A stretch of DNA of 34,052 nucleotides, taken from assembly GCA_017408985.1 (NCBI GenBank), contig JAFQTO010000029.1, positions 1 to 34,052 of the forward strand. Reading direction: 5' to 3'. Source of the stretch: Clostridia bacterium. Lineage in GTDB: Bacteria; Bacillota; Clostridia; Oscillospirales; Butyricicoccaceae. Both the position numbers and the translations under genes were made by a program. Every line of letters begins with the position of its first letter. Positions within the stretch are counted from its first letter, which is position 1. Positions 16,086 through 24,853 of the stretch are shown here, one piece after another. Below the pieces are notes generated by a model. It was not told the DNA's origin. It searched no databases and saw only the letters and a list, made by a program, of their open reading frames with translations.

Positions 16086-17546
16086 TCAGTTCTTGCTGCC
16101 TTCCAGCGTAACGGTAAGATCTATGCTCTTTCCGTCCCGCTCAACGGTGACGGTGACCGTGTCGCCTATCTTGTACTTTTCCTTCTGGAAGTTCAGCTGT
16201 GCGTTGCACCATACCTCCACGCCGTTGAAGTGGGTTATCTTGTCGCCCACCTGTATTCCCGCCTTTTCGGCGCAGGTGCCCGCACCCACCTCGGTGACGG
16301 TGATGCCCGCCTGATCCTTGTAGATTATGGCGTACTCGTACTGGATGCTCTCAACCGTGATGCCCAGCATTGGACGGGATGCTACCTTGCCGTATTTGAT
16401 AAGCTCGCTTGCTATACTGAGGGCGGTGTTGGCAGGGATGGCAAAGCCGATGCCCTCAACGTCCTCGTCCACCATTTTGGCGTTGACTATACCTATGATA
16501 TAACCGTTGGAGTCTGCCATGGGGCCTCCCGAATTGCCGGGATTGACGGCGGCATCCACCTGAAGCAGGCTCATCAGAGTGTCCTCGATAGCTATTTCAC
16601 GGTTGACCGACGAAATGTAGCCGCAGGTCATGGAAAAAGCCAGCTCGGGGCCCAGAGGACTGCCGACAACGTATGCCTCATCACCGATCACCACGCTGTT
16701 GCTGTCTGCAAAGGTGGCGGCGGCAAGTCCGGTCTCGTTTATCTTGACTACGGCAACGTCGGTGTTGGTATCAGCGCCCACCACGTATCCGTCGTAGGTC
16801 CTGCCGTCGTACAGCTCCACGGTGATGCGTGTAACGCCGTCAACTACGTGAGCGTTGGTCATAATATATCCGTCCGAGCTGAGTATAACGCCGCTGCCGT
16901 AAGATATCGCGGTGGAGGTCTGGGGCTGCTGACTTCCGCCGCCGTAATTGCCGCCGAAGCCGCCCGATCCGCCGATACTGCCGAAAGCGTCACCCGAACT
17001 GCCCGTTGTGACGTCGGTCTCACAGATGAACAGCACGGCACTCTGTGCTACGCGCTCGTAGACCAGAGCCGCACCGGTCTTTTCGCTCTTGCCGGGTGTG
17101 ACCTGCTGTATGGTAACGTCGCCGCCCACGTAGGAATTGCCGTCTGCGGAGGCATCCTGCGAGCCGCTCTGACTGCCGGAAGAGCTGTCGTTGCCGCCGT
17201 CGGGTTCAGGACTTCCTATATTGCCGCTTGAGCCGCCGTCGGGTTCAGGACTGCCGATATTGCCGCTTGAACTGCCGTCGGGCTTCTGAGAGTTATCCTT
17301 GCCGCTTGAGCCGCCCGACCGGTCCGAAGACGCGCTTATCTGCTGCATTCCGCCGTGCCCGTCCCGATCAATATATCTGTCATAGACGAACATACCGCCC
17401 ACAGCGCCGCCGAAAACTACTGCGGCAACCAGCACCAGAGCAGCTGCGCTCTTGAGGATATTGCCGCCGCGCTTTTTCTGCGCCTTGCGTTCCCACTCAA
17501 ACTGAGGGTCGCTTTTTACTATGATTATGTTTTCTTTTCCGTCCAT
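16086..17546 (-). CDS. htrA: HtrA/DegP-type membrane-anchored serine protease
   Basis: A 486-residue S1C protease that degrades or checks misfolded proteins outside the membrane. It has a short basic cytoplasmic N-terminus, one membrane helix (about 33-55) and a Ser/Gly/Pro-rich linker. The trypsin-like domain carries the triad His233 (MTNAHVVDG), Asp263 (NTDVAVVKI) and Ser339 (NPGNSGGPM), followed by one PDZ domain (about 391-486). The linker contains an exact 13-residue tandem repeat (SSGNIGSPEPDGG at 93-105 and 106-118), a likely slippage site. An AAGGAGG ribosome binding site supports the start. No sensor kinase or CssR-like gene is adjacent. Confidence 0.94.
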   Translation of the reverse strand: MDGKENIIIVKSDPQFEWERKAQKKRGGNILKSAAALVLVAAVVFGGAVGGMFVYDRYIDRDGHGGMQQISASSDRSGGSSGKDNSQKPDGSSSGNIGSPEPDGGSSGNIGSPEPDGGNDSSSGSQSGSQDASADGNSYVGGDVTIQQVTPGKSEKTGAALVYERVAQSAVLFICETDVTTGSSGDAFGSIGGSGGFGGNYGGGSQQPQTSTAISYGSGVILSSDGYIMTNAHVVDGVTRITVELYDGRTYDGYVVGADTNTDVAVVKINETGLAAATFADSNSVVIGDEAYVVGSPLGPELAFSMTCGYISSVNREIAIEDTLMSLLQVDAAVNPGNSGGPMADSNGYIIGIVNAKMVDEDVEGIGFAIPANTALSIASELIKYGKVASRPMLGITVESIQYEYAIIYKDQAGITVTEVGAGTCAEKAGIQVGDKITHFNGVEVWCNAQLNFQKEKYKIGDTVTVTVERDGKSIDLTVTLEGSKN

Positions 17547-17575
17547 AAAAATTGCCTCCTTGGGAGTTTATGCTT

Positions 17576-17605
17576 ATATTATGCATCAAAAATATGAAAA
17601 ATCAA
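17576..17605 (-). promoter_or_regulatory. Promoter of htrA
   Basis: On the minus strand: TTGATT (17605-17600), an 18-base spacer and TAATAT (17581-17576), about 30 bases before the ATG at 17546. Confidence 0.58.
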
Positions 17606-17679
17606 TATTGGGCAGGTAAACAAAATGTTAAGGAGTGTCGATTTTTACGGTACGGAATAAACTCTTTTATGGCCGCATA

Positions 17680-17793
17680 TTATTTTTTGGGCGGTTTTTT
17701 CATATTTGCGCGCACAAATCTGTTAAGATGCATAAGGCTCGTGCTCTGCCTGTTTGACGGCTGAAGCAGAGGATTTTCGGGTTTTTGCTTCAT
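17680..17793 (-). CDS. 37-residue basic small protein (candidate)
   Basis: A short frame starting MKQKPENPLLQPSNRQSTSL and ending in a lysine/proline tail (MKKPPKK). Eight of its residues are Lys or Arg and none is acidic except Glu6, so it is strongly basic, with no membrane helix. The ATG at 17793 is preceded by a near-perfect AGGAGGCG ribosome binding site, and TTGTCC-N16-TAAATA further upstream could be a promoter. It lies between htrA and the ferredoxin gene, divergent from ferredoxin. The strong translation signal in an otherwise empty gap is the main evidence; conservation is untested. Confidence 0.5.
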   Translation of the reverse strand: MKQKPENPLLQPSNRQSTSLMHLNRFVRANMKKPPKK

Positions 17794-17853
17794 ATTCACG
17801 CCTCCTGTTCGTATTTATTGTCTGCAAAGTTTGGGACAATATTTAGAAAAGGA

Positions 17854-17881
17854 TTGCATTTTTAATTTTTTATGTTACAAT
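17854..17881 (+). promoter_or_regulatory. Ferredoxin promoter
   Basis: TTGCAT (17854-17859), a 16-base AT-rich spacer and TACAAT (17876-17881), followed by the AAGGAGG site of the ferredoxin gene. Confidence 0.65.
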
Positions 17882-17919
17882 AAGAATGTATAAATATTTT
17901 AAGACAAGGAGGTGCCCTA

Positions 17920-18087
17920 ATGGCTTACAAAATCGGTGGAGAGTGCATCGGTTGCGGTTCCTGCGCAGCTCAGTGCCCCGTTGACGCTATCAAGGAAGAT
18001 GGCGGCGTTTATGTTATCGACGAAGGTGCTTGCATCGACTGCGGTTCCTGCGCAGCTCAGTGCCCCGTTGACGCTATTAAAGGCTAA
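17920..18087 (+). CDS. fdx: Clostridial 2[4Fe-4S] ferredoxin
   Basis: A 55-residue ferredoxin with two CxxCxxC...CP motifs (CIGCGSCAAQCP and CIDCGSCAAQCP), each binding a [4Fe-4S] cluster. The two halves are nearly identical in protein and DNA, so the internal duplication is very fresh or kept alike. It carries low-potential electrons, for example from pyruvate:ferredoxin oxidoreductase to hydrogenase, which suits an anaerobe that ferments glutamate via pyruvate. AAGGAGG precedes the ATG. It is monocistronic, with its own promoter and terminator. Confidence 0.96.
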   Translation: MAYKIGGECIGCGSCAAQCPVDAIKEDGGVYVIDEGACIDCGSCAAQCPVDAIKG

Positions 18088-18098
18088 TTCCGGGAGAT

Positions 18099-18142
18099 AA
18101 TACTTATGAGCCGTTTTGGGTTATCCCGAAGCGGCTCAGTAT
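18099..18142 (+). terminator. Ferredoxin terminator
   Basis: The core stem GAGCCG...CGGCTC (18108-18137) includes inner GGG/CCC pairs, is extended by ATACT/AGTAT, and is followed by CTTTTT. It ends about 30 bases before the racemase start. Confidence 0.85.
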
Positions 18143-18172
18143 CTTTTTATAACCTTTTTTGGAGATGATACT

Positions 18173-18877
18173 ATGGACAAAAAATCTATCGGTATATTGG
18201 GCGGTATGGGGCCTCTTGCCACCGCCGACCTGTTTCGCAAGATCGTGCTGATGACCAAGGCCGAGCGCGACAGCGACCATGTACGTATTTATATAGACGA
18301 CAACTGTTTTATCCCCGACCGCACGGGTGCTATCCTCCGCGGCGGCGAAAATCCCCTGCCTCAGATGCGCGACTCGCTGAGCAAGCTGCAGTCCTGCGGC
18401 GCCGACTGCATAATAATGCCCTGCAATACGGCACACTACTTCCTCCCCCAGCTGAAGAAGGACGCCCGCGTGCCCTTTATCAGCATACTTGAGGCCACCG
18501 CCGACTACTGTCTGGAGATGTATAAGGGCAAGACCGCCTGCATCCTCGGTACGGCGGCTACTCTGGATATGAAGCTCTACGACAATGCGCTCTCTGCCAA
18601 GGGCGTTAAGTTCGTCACCCCCTCCGAGGAGGGCAAAAAGACCCTGATGCGCATCATCTACGACGTGGTCAAGGCAGGCAGGCCCGTTGAGGAGTGCCGT
18701 GCAGACTTTGAGGCTGTCATAGCCGAGGGACTTGAGCAGGGCGCAGATTATTTTATCCTGGGCTGTACCGAGCTGCCCATTGCCGCAGACGAACTCAAGC
18801 TCCCCTATCTCTTTGCCGACCCCACCTATGCCCTCGCCCGTGCCGCAATACATTTCTGCGGCTACGAAACTAACTGA
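18173..18877 (+). CDS. Aspartate/glutamate racemase family protein
   Basis: A 234-residue PLP-independent amino acid racemase. The two catalytic cysteines lie in the expected motifs: Cys84 (IMPCNTAHYF) and Cys198 (ILGCTELP). The N-terminal SIGILGGMGPLATADLF is typical of aspartate racemase (EC 5.1.1.13). The open frame begins earlier, inside the ferredoxin terminator, but the ATG at 18173 has GGAG upstream and the family's N-terminus. It may make D-Asp or D-Glu for peptidoglycan, or feed D-amino acids into the glutamate pathway; the substrate is not decided by sequence. Confidence 0.9.
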   Translation: MDKKSIGILGGMGPLATADLFRKIVLMTKAERDSDHVRIYIDDNCFIPDRTGAILRGGENPLPQMRDSLSKLQSCGADCIIMPCNTAHYFLPQLKKDARVPFISILEATADYCLEMYKGKTACILGTAATLDMKLYDNALSAKGVKFVTPSEEGKKTLMRIIYDVVKAGRPVEECRADFEAVIAEGLEQGADYFILGCTELPIAADELKLPYLFADPTYALARAAIHFCGYETN

Positions 18878-18917
18878 AAGTCAAAAACGGCTCCGTCCGT
18901 CAGAGGAATACCAAAAT

Positions 18918-19796
18918 ATGAAAAGTCAAAGATCGGCACGGCTGTGTATGATATTCAGTATGCTCGTATTCGGCACGGTGGGAATATTCGTGCGGCAGGT
19001 GTCCCTGCCCTCCTCGGTGATCGCGCTGGTGCGGGGTGTTATCGGCACGGCATTTCTCCTTGTTTTCAGTACCCTGCGCAAGACAAAGGTGGACCGATCG
19101 GCCATCCGCGCCAATCTGCTGCTGCTTATTCTGTCGGGCGTGTGCATAGGGTTCAACTGGATACTGCTTTTTGAAGCCTACCGCTACACCACCGTAGCCA
19201 CGGCGACCTTGTGCTACTACTTGGCCCCCGTGTTCATCATCCTCTGCTCGCCCCTTGTGCTCAAAGAACGGCTGACCCTCAGTCGGCTGCTCTGCGTATT
19301 TGGCGCGCTGGCGGGTATGGTGCTGGTGTCGGGGGCTGCGGGGCTCAGCAGCAGCCGCGAGCTCATCGGTGTCATGTTCGGCGTGGGTGCGGCCACCCTC
19401 TACGCCACCGCCGTGCTGATGAACAAAAAAATGGGTGAGATAAGCGGCTTTGACCGTACGCTGGTTCAGCTTGCCTCGGCAAGTGCCGCCCTGCTGCCCT
19501 ACGTACTGCTCACCGAAAAGCTCGGCTCGCTGACCCTGACAAAAACCGGCATCATTCCCCTGCTGGTGCTTGGCGTGCTTCACACGGGCGTGTGCTATGC
19601 ACTGTATTTTTTGTCGCTGAAAGACCTGAGCGCCCAAAGCTCGTCCATACTCAGCTACATTGACCCCGTGTTTGCCGTAATTTTGTCGGCGGTACTCTTA
19701 AAAGAGCCTATGACCTGGCAGACTGCCGTGGGCGCCGTGCTGGTGCTTGGATGTATGATAATCAGCGAATTGAATATAAGAAAAAAGCTCCCCTGA
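18918..19796 (+). CDS. DMT/EamA-family transporter
   Basis: A 292-residue membrane protein with ten hydrophobic helices arranged as two EamA repeats of the drug/metabolite transporter superfamily, commonly amino acid or metabolite exporters. Signatures are the MIFSMLVFGTVGIFVRQ start, the GFNWILLFEAYRYTTVATA loop and the second-repeat YIDPVFAVILSAVLLKEP. The frame runs further upstream, overlapping the racemase, but the ATG at 18918 gives the proper first helix; the ribosome binding site (GAGG) is rather distant. It lies 40 bases after the racemase gene and is probably co-transcribed. Its stop sits within the terminator. Confidence 0.85.
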   Translation: MKSQRSARLCMIFSMLVFGTVGIFVRQVSLPSSVIALVRGVIGTAFLLVFSTLRKTKVDRSAIRANLLLLILSGVCIGFNWILLFEAYRYTTVATATLCYYLAPVFIILCSPLVLKERLTLSRLLCVFGALAGMVLVSGAAGLSSSRELIGVMFGVGAATLYATAVLMNKKMGEISGFDRTLVQLASASAALLPYVLLTEKLGSLTLTKTGIIPLLVLGVLHTGVCYALYFLSLKDLSAQSSSILSYIDPVFAVILSAVLLKEPMTWQTAVGAVLVLGCMIISELNIRKKLP

Positions 19797-19807
19797 GGGA
19801 GCTTTTT
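19781..19807 (+). terminator. Terminator overlapping the DMT transporter stop
   Basis: AAAAAGCTCCC / GGGAGCTTTTT form an 11-bp perfect stem with a 4-base loop. The TGA stop lies within the loop. Confidence 0.93.
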
Positions 19808-20128
19808 CAATGCAGAACGCAGAAGGCAGAATGCAGAATTAACGCACCAAGGGCGTTATATCACGTCGACGGAGTCGACACCGAAGCTATCAGCTGTTCA
19901 AAACTGCGTCCGGCATCCTCGAAAGCAGGGATTTTTGAGCAGATTTGCGTCAGTACAACTAACTCGAGCGCAGACAGTACCGTGTGTACGGCCAAAAACC
20001 GCGTCCGGATAGTTATGCAAGAGGATTTTGTGCAGATTTCGTTCATATGCAAATAACGCGAGGGTTGGCAGTACTATTTGTACGGCGACCCGAGGGTTAT
20101 GCAGCAGATGGGCGAAAGATGTGCAAAA
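19808..20128. repeat. Gene-free stretch of diverged repeats
   Basis: It starts with a TGCAGAA-rich block (19811-19838) like the one near 31021-31070. Then two diverged copies of a unit are visible, each with a CAGTAC...TACGGC segment followed by GTTATGCA...TGTGCA (about 19975-20045 and 20070-20125). Short frames here lack ribosome binding sites. No gene is supported. Confidence 0.45.
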
Positions 20129-20905
20129 TCAAACGTGGAGTTCGCCGGAGAGGTAGAGTATAGCATTGCCGGATATCTTGACGCGCTCTCCTTCATCTCT
20201 GCAGAAAAGGTCGCCTTCTCTCTTACTCAGCTGACGTGCGTGAAGCTCACACTTGCCCAGGCGCTCTTTCCAGAAGGGGATCAGGGTGCAATGGGCAGAA
20301 CCGGTGACGGGGTCTTCGATTATGGCGTCGTTGGGGTCAAAGTATCGGGAGACAAAGTCGCAATTATCGCCCTTTGCCGTGGGAACGAAGCCCAAGCAGC
20401 CTTTGATCTCACGCATCTTGTCAAAGTCAGGGGTCATATTCTTGACGCTTTTTTCATCGGGCACCACGATTATCAGGTCGCGGCTGAGATGGGTCTCAAG
20501 CACGGGCACGCCCAGACACTCGCTGAGTCTGGGGTCCACGGGCACGGGGGTGGGGGCGCGGGAGGGGAAATCAAGCAAAAATCTGTCACCCTCGCGAATT
20601 ACGCACAGCTGACCGCTCTGGGAGTTGAAATACACTCTGTCGGCCTCTTTTTCCAGCTGGGTCAGCACCACGAAGCCCGAAGCTAAAGTCGCGTGGCCGC
20701 ACAGATCTATCTCAAAGGCGGGGGTGAACCATCTGATGCGCCAACCCTCGGGTTCTTTGACGATGAATGCCGTCTCGGGCAGGTTGTTCTCACCTGCGAT
20801 GCGCTGCATCTGCTCGGGTTCAAGCCAGCTATCCAGCAGACACACGCCTGCGGGGTTGCCGGAATAGAGTCGGTCGGTGAATGCTTCTACGATATAATAC
20901 TTCAT
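20129..20905 (-). CDS. PhzF-family isomerase-like protein
   Basis: A 258-residue PhzF/diaminopimelate-epimerase-fold protein. The family marks are the N-terminal VEAFTDRLYSGNPAGV, the catalytic glutamate (Glu44 in NLPETAF), the CGHAT loop (69-73) and DPVTGSAHC near residue 205. Most members outside phenazine clusters have no known substrate, and no phenazine genes are present. The ATG at 20905 follows AGGGAAG and gives the family N-terminus; an upstream ATG at 20947 overlaps the ATPase gene. It starts 28 bases after the P-type ATPase stop and may share its transcript. Confidence 0.88.
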   Translation of the reverse strand: MKYYIVEAFTDRLYSGNPAGVCLLDSWLEPEQMQRIAGENNLPETAFIVKEPEGWRIRWFTPAFEIDLCGHATLASGFVVLTQLEKEADRVYFNSQSGQLCVIREGDRFLLDFPSRAPTPVPVDPRLSECLGVPVLETHLSRDLIIVVPDEKSVKNMTPDFDKMREIKGCLGFVPTAKGDNCDFVSRYFDPNDAIIEDPVTGSAHCTLIPFWKERLGKCELHARQLSKREGDLFCRDEGERVKISGNAILYLSGELHV

Positions 20906-20933
20906 TTTTCCACTTCCCTGTCCTTGTATTTTA

Positions 20934-23546
20934 TTAGATTTTACCACCTTTGCGGCGGTTTATCAACAGCTTTCGCATAGAGTCAAGAGGGATAACGGTC
21001 AGCGACAGCAAAGTGACCAGCGCCAATTGGGCAAAGCTCAGTCCCGAGGTGCGGAACATTCTGCCGCCGAAGTAGATAAGACACAGCTGAACGGCCGTCA
21101 CCGCCGCCATTATAGTGATAAACGAGCGGTTGCGCCTGAGTGAATAGAATATATTTGCCCTGACCGTGCGGGCGCAGAAGGCCGATGCGATACCGCAGAA
21201 GATGAACAGCGCAAAAAATCCCGTCAGCAGGTATTCCCGAGGGAAGGTATACGCCACGAACTTCGAGCAGAGGAAGAACACGTACAGCGCTACCGTATAC
21301 AGAGTGATGAATGCTATCTGATTTTTCATCCCGCCGTTAAGCAGAGGCGCATCGCGTCTATCGGGGGCAACGCACATATATTCGCTCAGCGGCGGCTCAC
21401 CTGCAAACGCCAGACCGCCCAAAGTGTCCATTATCATATTTATCCACAGTATCTGGGCTACGGTAACGGGGGTCTCGATACCGATAAAGGGCCCTATCAC
21501 CGATATGCCCACGGCACACAGATTGACGGTCAGCTGAAACACGATAAACCGCTGTATGCTTTTGAGTATGGTGCGTCCGTACAGCACGGCACGGCATATT
21601 GACGAGATGTTGTCGTCGGTGATGATTATGTCCCCTGCTTCTTTGGCCACCTCGGTGCCCGAGCCCATTGCAAATCCCACGTCGGCAAGGCGCAGAGCGG
21701 GGGCGTCGTTGATCCCGTCACCCGTCATACCGCAGACGAACCCCGCATCCTGCGCTATTTTGCACAGTCGGCTCTTGTCCTCGGGCAGTGCCCGCGACAC
21801 CACCGCAAGTGAGGGCAAAACCGCCGCAAGCTGTTTGTCGGAGAGCCTGCGCAGCTGTTCTCCCGTCAGCACCGTCTGACTGTCTGAGTGGAGAATATTA
21901 CAGCTTTTGGCTATATTTACGGCGGTGGCTTTGCCGTCGCCCGTGACCATTACCACCTGCACCCCTGCTTTTTGCAGGGTGCGTACCGACTCCGCCGCTT
22001 CCCTGCGGGGCGGGTCGGATATCACAGCCAGACACTCAAAGCACATATCTCCGCTGCCCTCATCGGGCATCTTTGAGGCGGTGCAGATACACAGCACACG
22101 TTTGCCCTGCTCTCCCTCCCTCTCCACACGCCGCAAAAGCGCCGAGCAGGAGCCCAGCGGCTGCTCCGAGCCGTCACTATTGCGGCAGCTGCGGCAGAGG
22201 GGAAGGAGCTTTTCGGGCGCGCCCTTGACGTACACCCGCTCCAAAGTCTGCGCCGCCGAAAACTTGCGGCTTGAATCAAAGGGCAGATACTCAAGCCGTT
22301 GGGGCAGCTTCGGCAAGGAGTCCATACCCTGCGCCAGCGCCAGCAATACCCTGTCGGTGGCGTTGCCGCCCGCGGGTTTGTTTTTGACAAGCACCGACGA
22401 GGTATTGACGTATCCCGACACAGTCAGTATCTCGCGCAGACACGGGGGCAGGTCGGCCGTACCGCCCTCGCCCTGCCGCCATATCAGCTTTTCCACCCTG
22501 GGACTGCCGCAGGTGAGCGTACCCGTTTTGTCGGTGAACAGCAGGTTCATACTGCCCGCCGTTTCTATCCCCGCCAGCTTGCGCACCATAACCTTGTCGC
22601 GGAGCATCTTGAACATATTTTTGCTCAGTACCACGGTTATCATCATAGGCAGACCCTCGGGCACAGCCATAATAACTATGCTTATCGCCAGAGTCAGCGC
22701 GTGAAGCAGGTGGCTTGCCATATGAGGCAGGCATTTAAGCTCGCACAAAAGCAGCTCCGCATCGCCTCCCGACACGCTGTACAGACGGATAAACAGGTCG
22801 GCAAGGGCGACCAGCGCGGCGGCGGCGTAGCCCACGTAGCTGAGAGTTTTGGCAAGCTTGCCCAGCCGTGCTTTGAGGGGGCTTTCGCGGGGGAGAACGG
22901 ACAGCGACGCCGCTATCTGTCCGAATACGGTGCCGTCGCCTACCGCCGTCACCTTCATTGCTCCCTCCCCCGACTGCACCACCGTACCCCTGAACAGACC
23001 GCTCTGAGAAAGGGTACTTCGGTCGGTCTCGTCGCCGCCGGGACGTTTTTTCTGTTCGCGGCTCTCTCCGTTTATGGGCGACTGATCCACGCTCAGCTCA
23101 CCCTGCACAAGTATCCCGTCGGCAGGGATACGCTCACCCGCCTGAAGCAGTACCGTGTCCCCCACCACGATATCGTCAATGCTCAGGCAGGCAGGCTTGC
23201 CGTCACGCAGAAGACGGCCGGTGCATCGGGATGCCTCCTCCTGCAGTCTGATAAAGGCGCTTTCGCTGCCGTACTCGCTGAGTGTGGACACCAGCGACGC
23301 CATAAATATTGACAGCGCAATGCCCACCGTCTCAAACCACCCCTGCCCTCTCAGCGAAAAGAGTATGTTAAGCGCCAGCGCGGCACAGAGTATCTTGATT
23401 ATCGGGTCGGAAAAGGCCGCCAGAAACTGAAGGGCGAACCCTCTGCGCTTAGGCTTGCTCAACGCGTTACTGCCGTGCTGTGCCCGCGACAGCTCCGCCT
23501 GCTTTGCGCTCAGCCCCGTTAAAACCGAACTTTTGTTAATGCTCAT
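20934..23546 (-). CDS. Calcium-type P-type ATPase (P2)
   Basis: An 870-residue cation pump. It has the phosphorylated Asp339 (DKTGTLT), the hinge MTGDGINDAPAL, the actuator loop with NGES at 159-162 (usually TGES), and about ten membrane helices. Site-II calcium ligands are visible: Glu297 in VPEGLP (M4), Asn in TVNLCAVG (M5) and Asp in INMIMDTLGG (M6). This fits PMCA-like bacterial exporters that bind one Ca2+. It probably expels calcium at the expense of ATP. AGAGGTGA precedes the start. No obvious promoter stands out in the roughly 210 bases upstream (23547-23759), which are AT-rich and without genes. Confidence 0.92.
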   Translation of the reverse strand: MSINKSSVLTGLSAKQAELSRAQHGSNALSKPKRRGFALQFLAAFSDPIIKILCAALALNILFSLRGQGWFETVGIALSIFMASLVSTLSEYGSESAFIRLQEEASRCTGRLLRDGKPACLSIDDIVVGDTVLLQAGERIPADGILVQGELSVDQSPINGESREQKKRPGGDETDRSTLSQSGLFRGTVVQSGEGAMKVTAVGDGTVFGQIAASLSVLPRESPLKARLGKLAKTLSYVGYAAAALVALADLFIRLYSVSGGDAELLLCELKCLPHMASHLLHALTLAISIVIMAVPEGLPMMITVVLSKNMFKMLRDKVMVRKLAGIETAGSMNLLFTDKTGTLTCGSPRVEKLIWRQGEGGTADLPPCLREILTVSGYVNTSSVLVKNKPAGGNATDRVLLALAQGMDSLPKLPQRLEYLPFDSSRKFSAAQTLERVYVKGAPEKLLPLCRSCRNSDGSEQPLGSCSALLRRVEREGEQGKRVLCICTASKMPDEGSGDMCFECLAVISDPPRREAAESVRTLQKAGVQVVMVTGDGKATAVNIAKSCNILHSDSQTVLTGEQLRRLSDKQLAAVLPSLAVVSRALPEDKSRLCKIAQDAGFVCGMTGDGINDAPALRLADVGFAMGSGTEVAKEAGDIIITDDNISSICRAVLYGRTILKSIQRFIVFQLTVNLCAVGISVIGPFIGIETPVTVAQILWINMIMDTLGGLAFAGEPPLSEYMCVAPDRRDAPLLNGGMKNQIAFITLYTVALYVFFLCSKFVAYTFPREYLLTGFFALFIFCGIASAFCARTVRANIFYSLRRNRSFITIMAAVTAVQLCLIYFGGRMFRTSGLSFAQLALVTLLSLTVIPLDSMRKLLINRRKGGKI

Positions 23547-23759
23547 ACAGTCACCTCTGCTAATGGATATGCTTCTTGTCCGATTTTTATGAAGACAGGT
23601 TTTTAACTTGTCAGGTTATAAGATTTTGAGGCATATCTGCCCCGCCGCCGTTATGAAGATTTTGAAATTTTGTTACAAAAAGCGGGGCAAATCCGCGGTT
23701 TTGGAGCATTTTACGGTTGATTTGGGATAAATATTTGCATTTTTGTCACTTTTCATAGG

Positions 23760-23787
23760 TTGACTTTTGAAAAAATTATGGTATCAT
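23760..23787 (+). promoter_or_regulatory. Promoter of the SleB-type hydrolase
   Basis: TTGACT (23760-23765), a 16-base spacer and TATCAT (23782-23787). A WalR-type box lies just downstream, around the expected transcription start. Confidence 0.6.
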
Positions 23788-23800
23788 ATTCCTACAAAAG

Positions 23801-23817
23801 GTTACAATATAGTTACA
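23801..23817 (-). promoter_or_regulatory. WalR-type box before the cell wall hydrolase
   Basis: The minus strand reads TGTAAC-TATAT-TGTAAC, an exact match to TGTWAH-N5-TGTWAH, the WalR/YycF consensus known from Bacillus and Staphylococcus. It lies downstream of the -10 and points against transcription, a layout that would suit repression. The gene it precedes is a cell wall hydrolase, the classic WalR target class. Confidence 0.55.
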
Positions 23818-23845
23818 ATATACTGTTTTTCAGGAGTGGATTTTC

Positions 23846-24820
23846 TTGTCAATTGCAAAAAGGCTGACAGCCGCGGCTATGTGCGCAGCAGTCCTTCTCT
23901 GCCTGTCGGGCAGCGTGTGGGCGCTTAACCCCGTCGGTGCGGTCAAGGCCTCTTCCCCCGTCACACAGACCGATACCGCCGCAAAAAGCGCAAAGGCGCA
24001 GACGGTCACCGCCGCCACGGTCACAAAGACCGCCGCACAGACCACGGTACAGACGGCAGCCGTACAGAAGCCCTCGGAGGTCTCGGTATGGCTCAACGGT
24101 GAGCAAATGGAGTTTATGATAGCCCCCCTGCTCCAAAACGGCACCACCTACGTTTCTCTCTACGATTTCTGCACCATGATGGGATGCAGGGTCCTTTGGC
24201 ACGACGAGGGCTACGCCACCGTCACCCGCGGCAGCGAGCTGGATATGGTATGCATCCCCGGCGAGATATACCTGACCGCCAACGGCAGAGCGCTGTATCT
24301 GCCCACCCCCGCCAGAATAATCGACAGCCGTATCATGATACCCATCCGCGCACTTGCCGCCGTTTTTGATATGGACGTTAATTGGAACGGTGAGCTGCTC
24401 CGCGTAGAGCTCAGCGGCGGCGGCCTGCTTCAAAGCGGCGACAGCTATTACGATGCCGACACACTCTACTGGCTGTCCAGAATAATCAGCGCCGAAGCGA
24501 GAGGCGAGCCTCTCGTGGGACAGATAGCCGTGGGCAACGTGGTGTTCAACCGGATCGCCGACCCCGAATTCCCCGAGACGGTATACGGAGTCATATTTGA
24601 CAAAAACAACGGCGTACAGTTTACCCCCACCGAAACGGGCGATATTTATGAGAGCCCCAAGGATATCTCCATCCTTGCCGCCAAGCTGTGCCTTGAGGGT
24701 GCAGACTACAGCTGCGGCGCCACCTATTTTATCAGCTACAAGGTCACCGAATGCTGGGCAATGTCCAACAAAGACCTGCTGACCGTCATCGGCGGCCACC
24801 GCTTCTACGGCGACAAATAA
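23846..24820 (+). CDS. Secreted SleB-type cell wall hydrolase with Cu-amine-oxidase-N domain
   Basis: A 324-residue exported protein with a TTG start behind AGGAG. After a signal peptide (about 1-26) and an Ala/Thr/Lys-rich linker comes a copper amine oxidase N-terminal-like domain (about 78-190), a common wall-binding module in Clostridia. The SleB/CwlJ hydrolase domain follows (about 207-322) with catalytic Glu217 (IISAEARGEP) and the typical QIAVGNVVFNRI and GGHRFYG. SleB enzymes are lytic transglycosylases for cortex or vegetative peptidoglycan. It stands alone between promoter and terminator. No germination partner (YpeB) is adjacent, so a vegetative or sporulation role is open. Confidence 0.9.
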   Translation: MSIAKRLTAAAMCAAVLLCLSGSVWALNPVGAVKASSPVTQTDTAAKSAKAQTVTAATVTKTAAQTTVQTAAVQKPSEVSVWLNGEQMEFMIAPLLQNGTTYVSLYDFCTMMGCRVLWHDEGYATVTRGSELDMVCIPGEIYLTANGRALYLPTPARIIDSRIMIPIRALAAVFDMDVNWNGELLRVELSGGGLLQSGDSYYDADTLYWLSRIISAEARGEPLVGQIAVGNVVFNRIADPEFPETVYGVIFDKNNGVQFTPTETGDIYESPKDISILAAKLCLEGADYSCGATYFISYKVTECWAMSNKDLLTVIGGHRFYGDK

Positions 24821-24853
24821 GCCGACCGACACCGACCGATACTCAAGCGCTCA

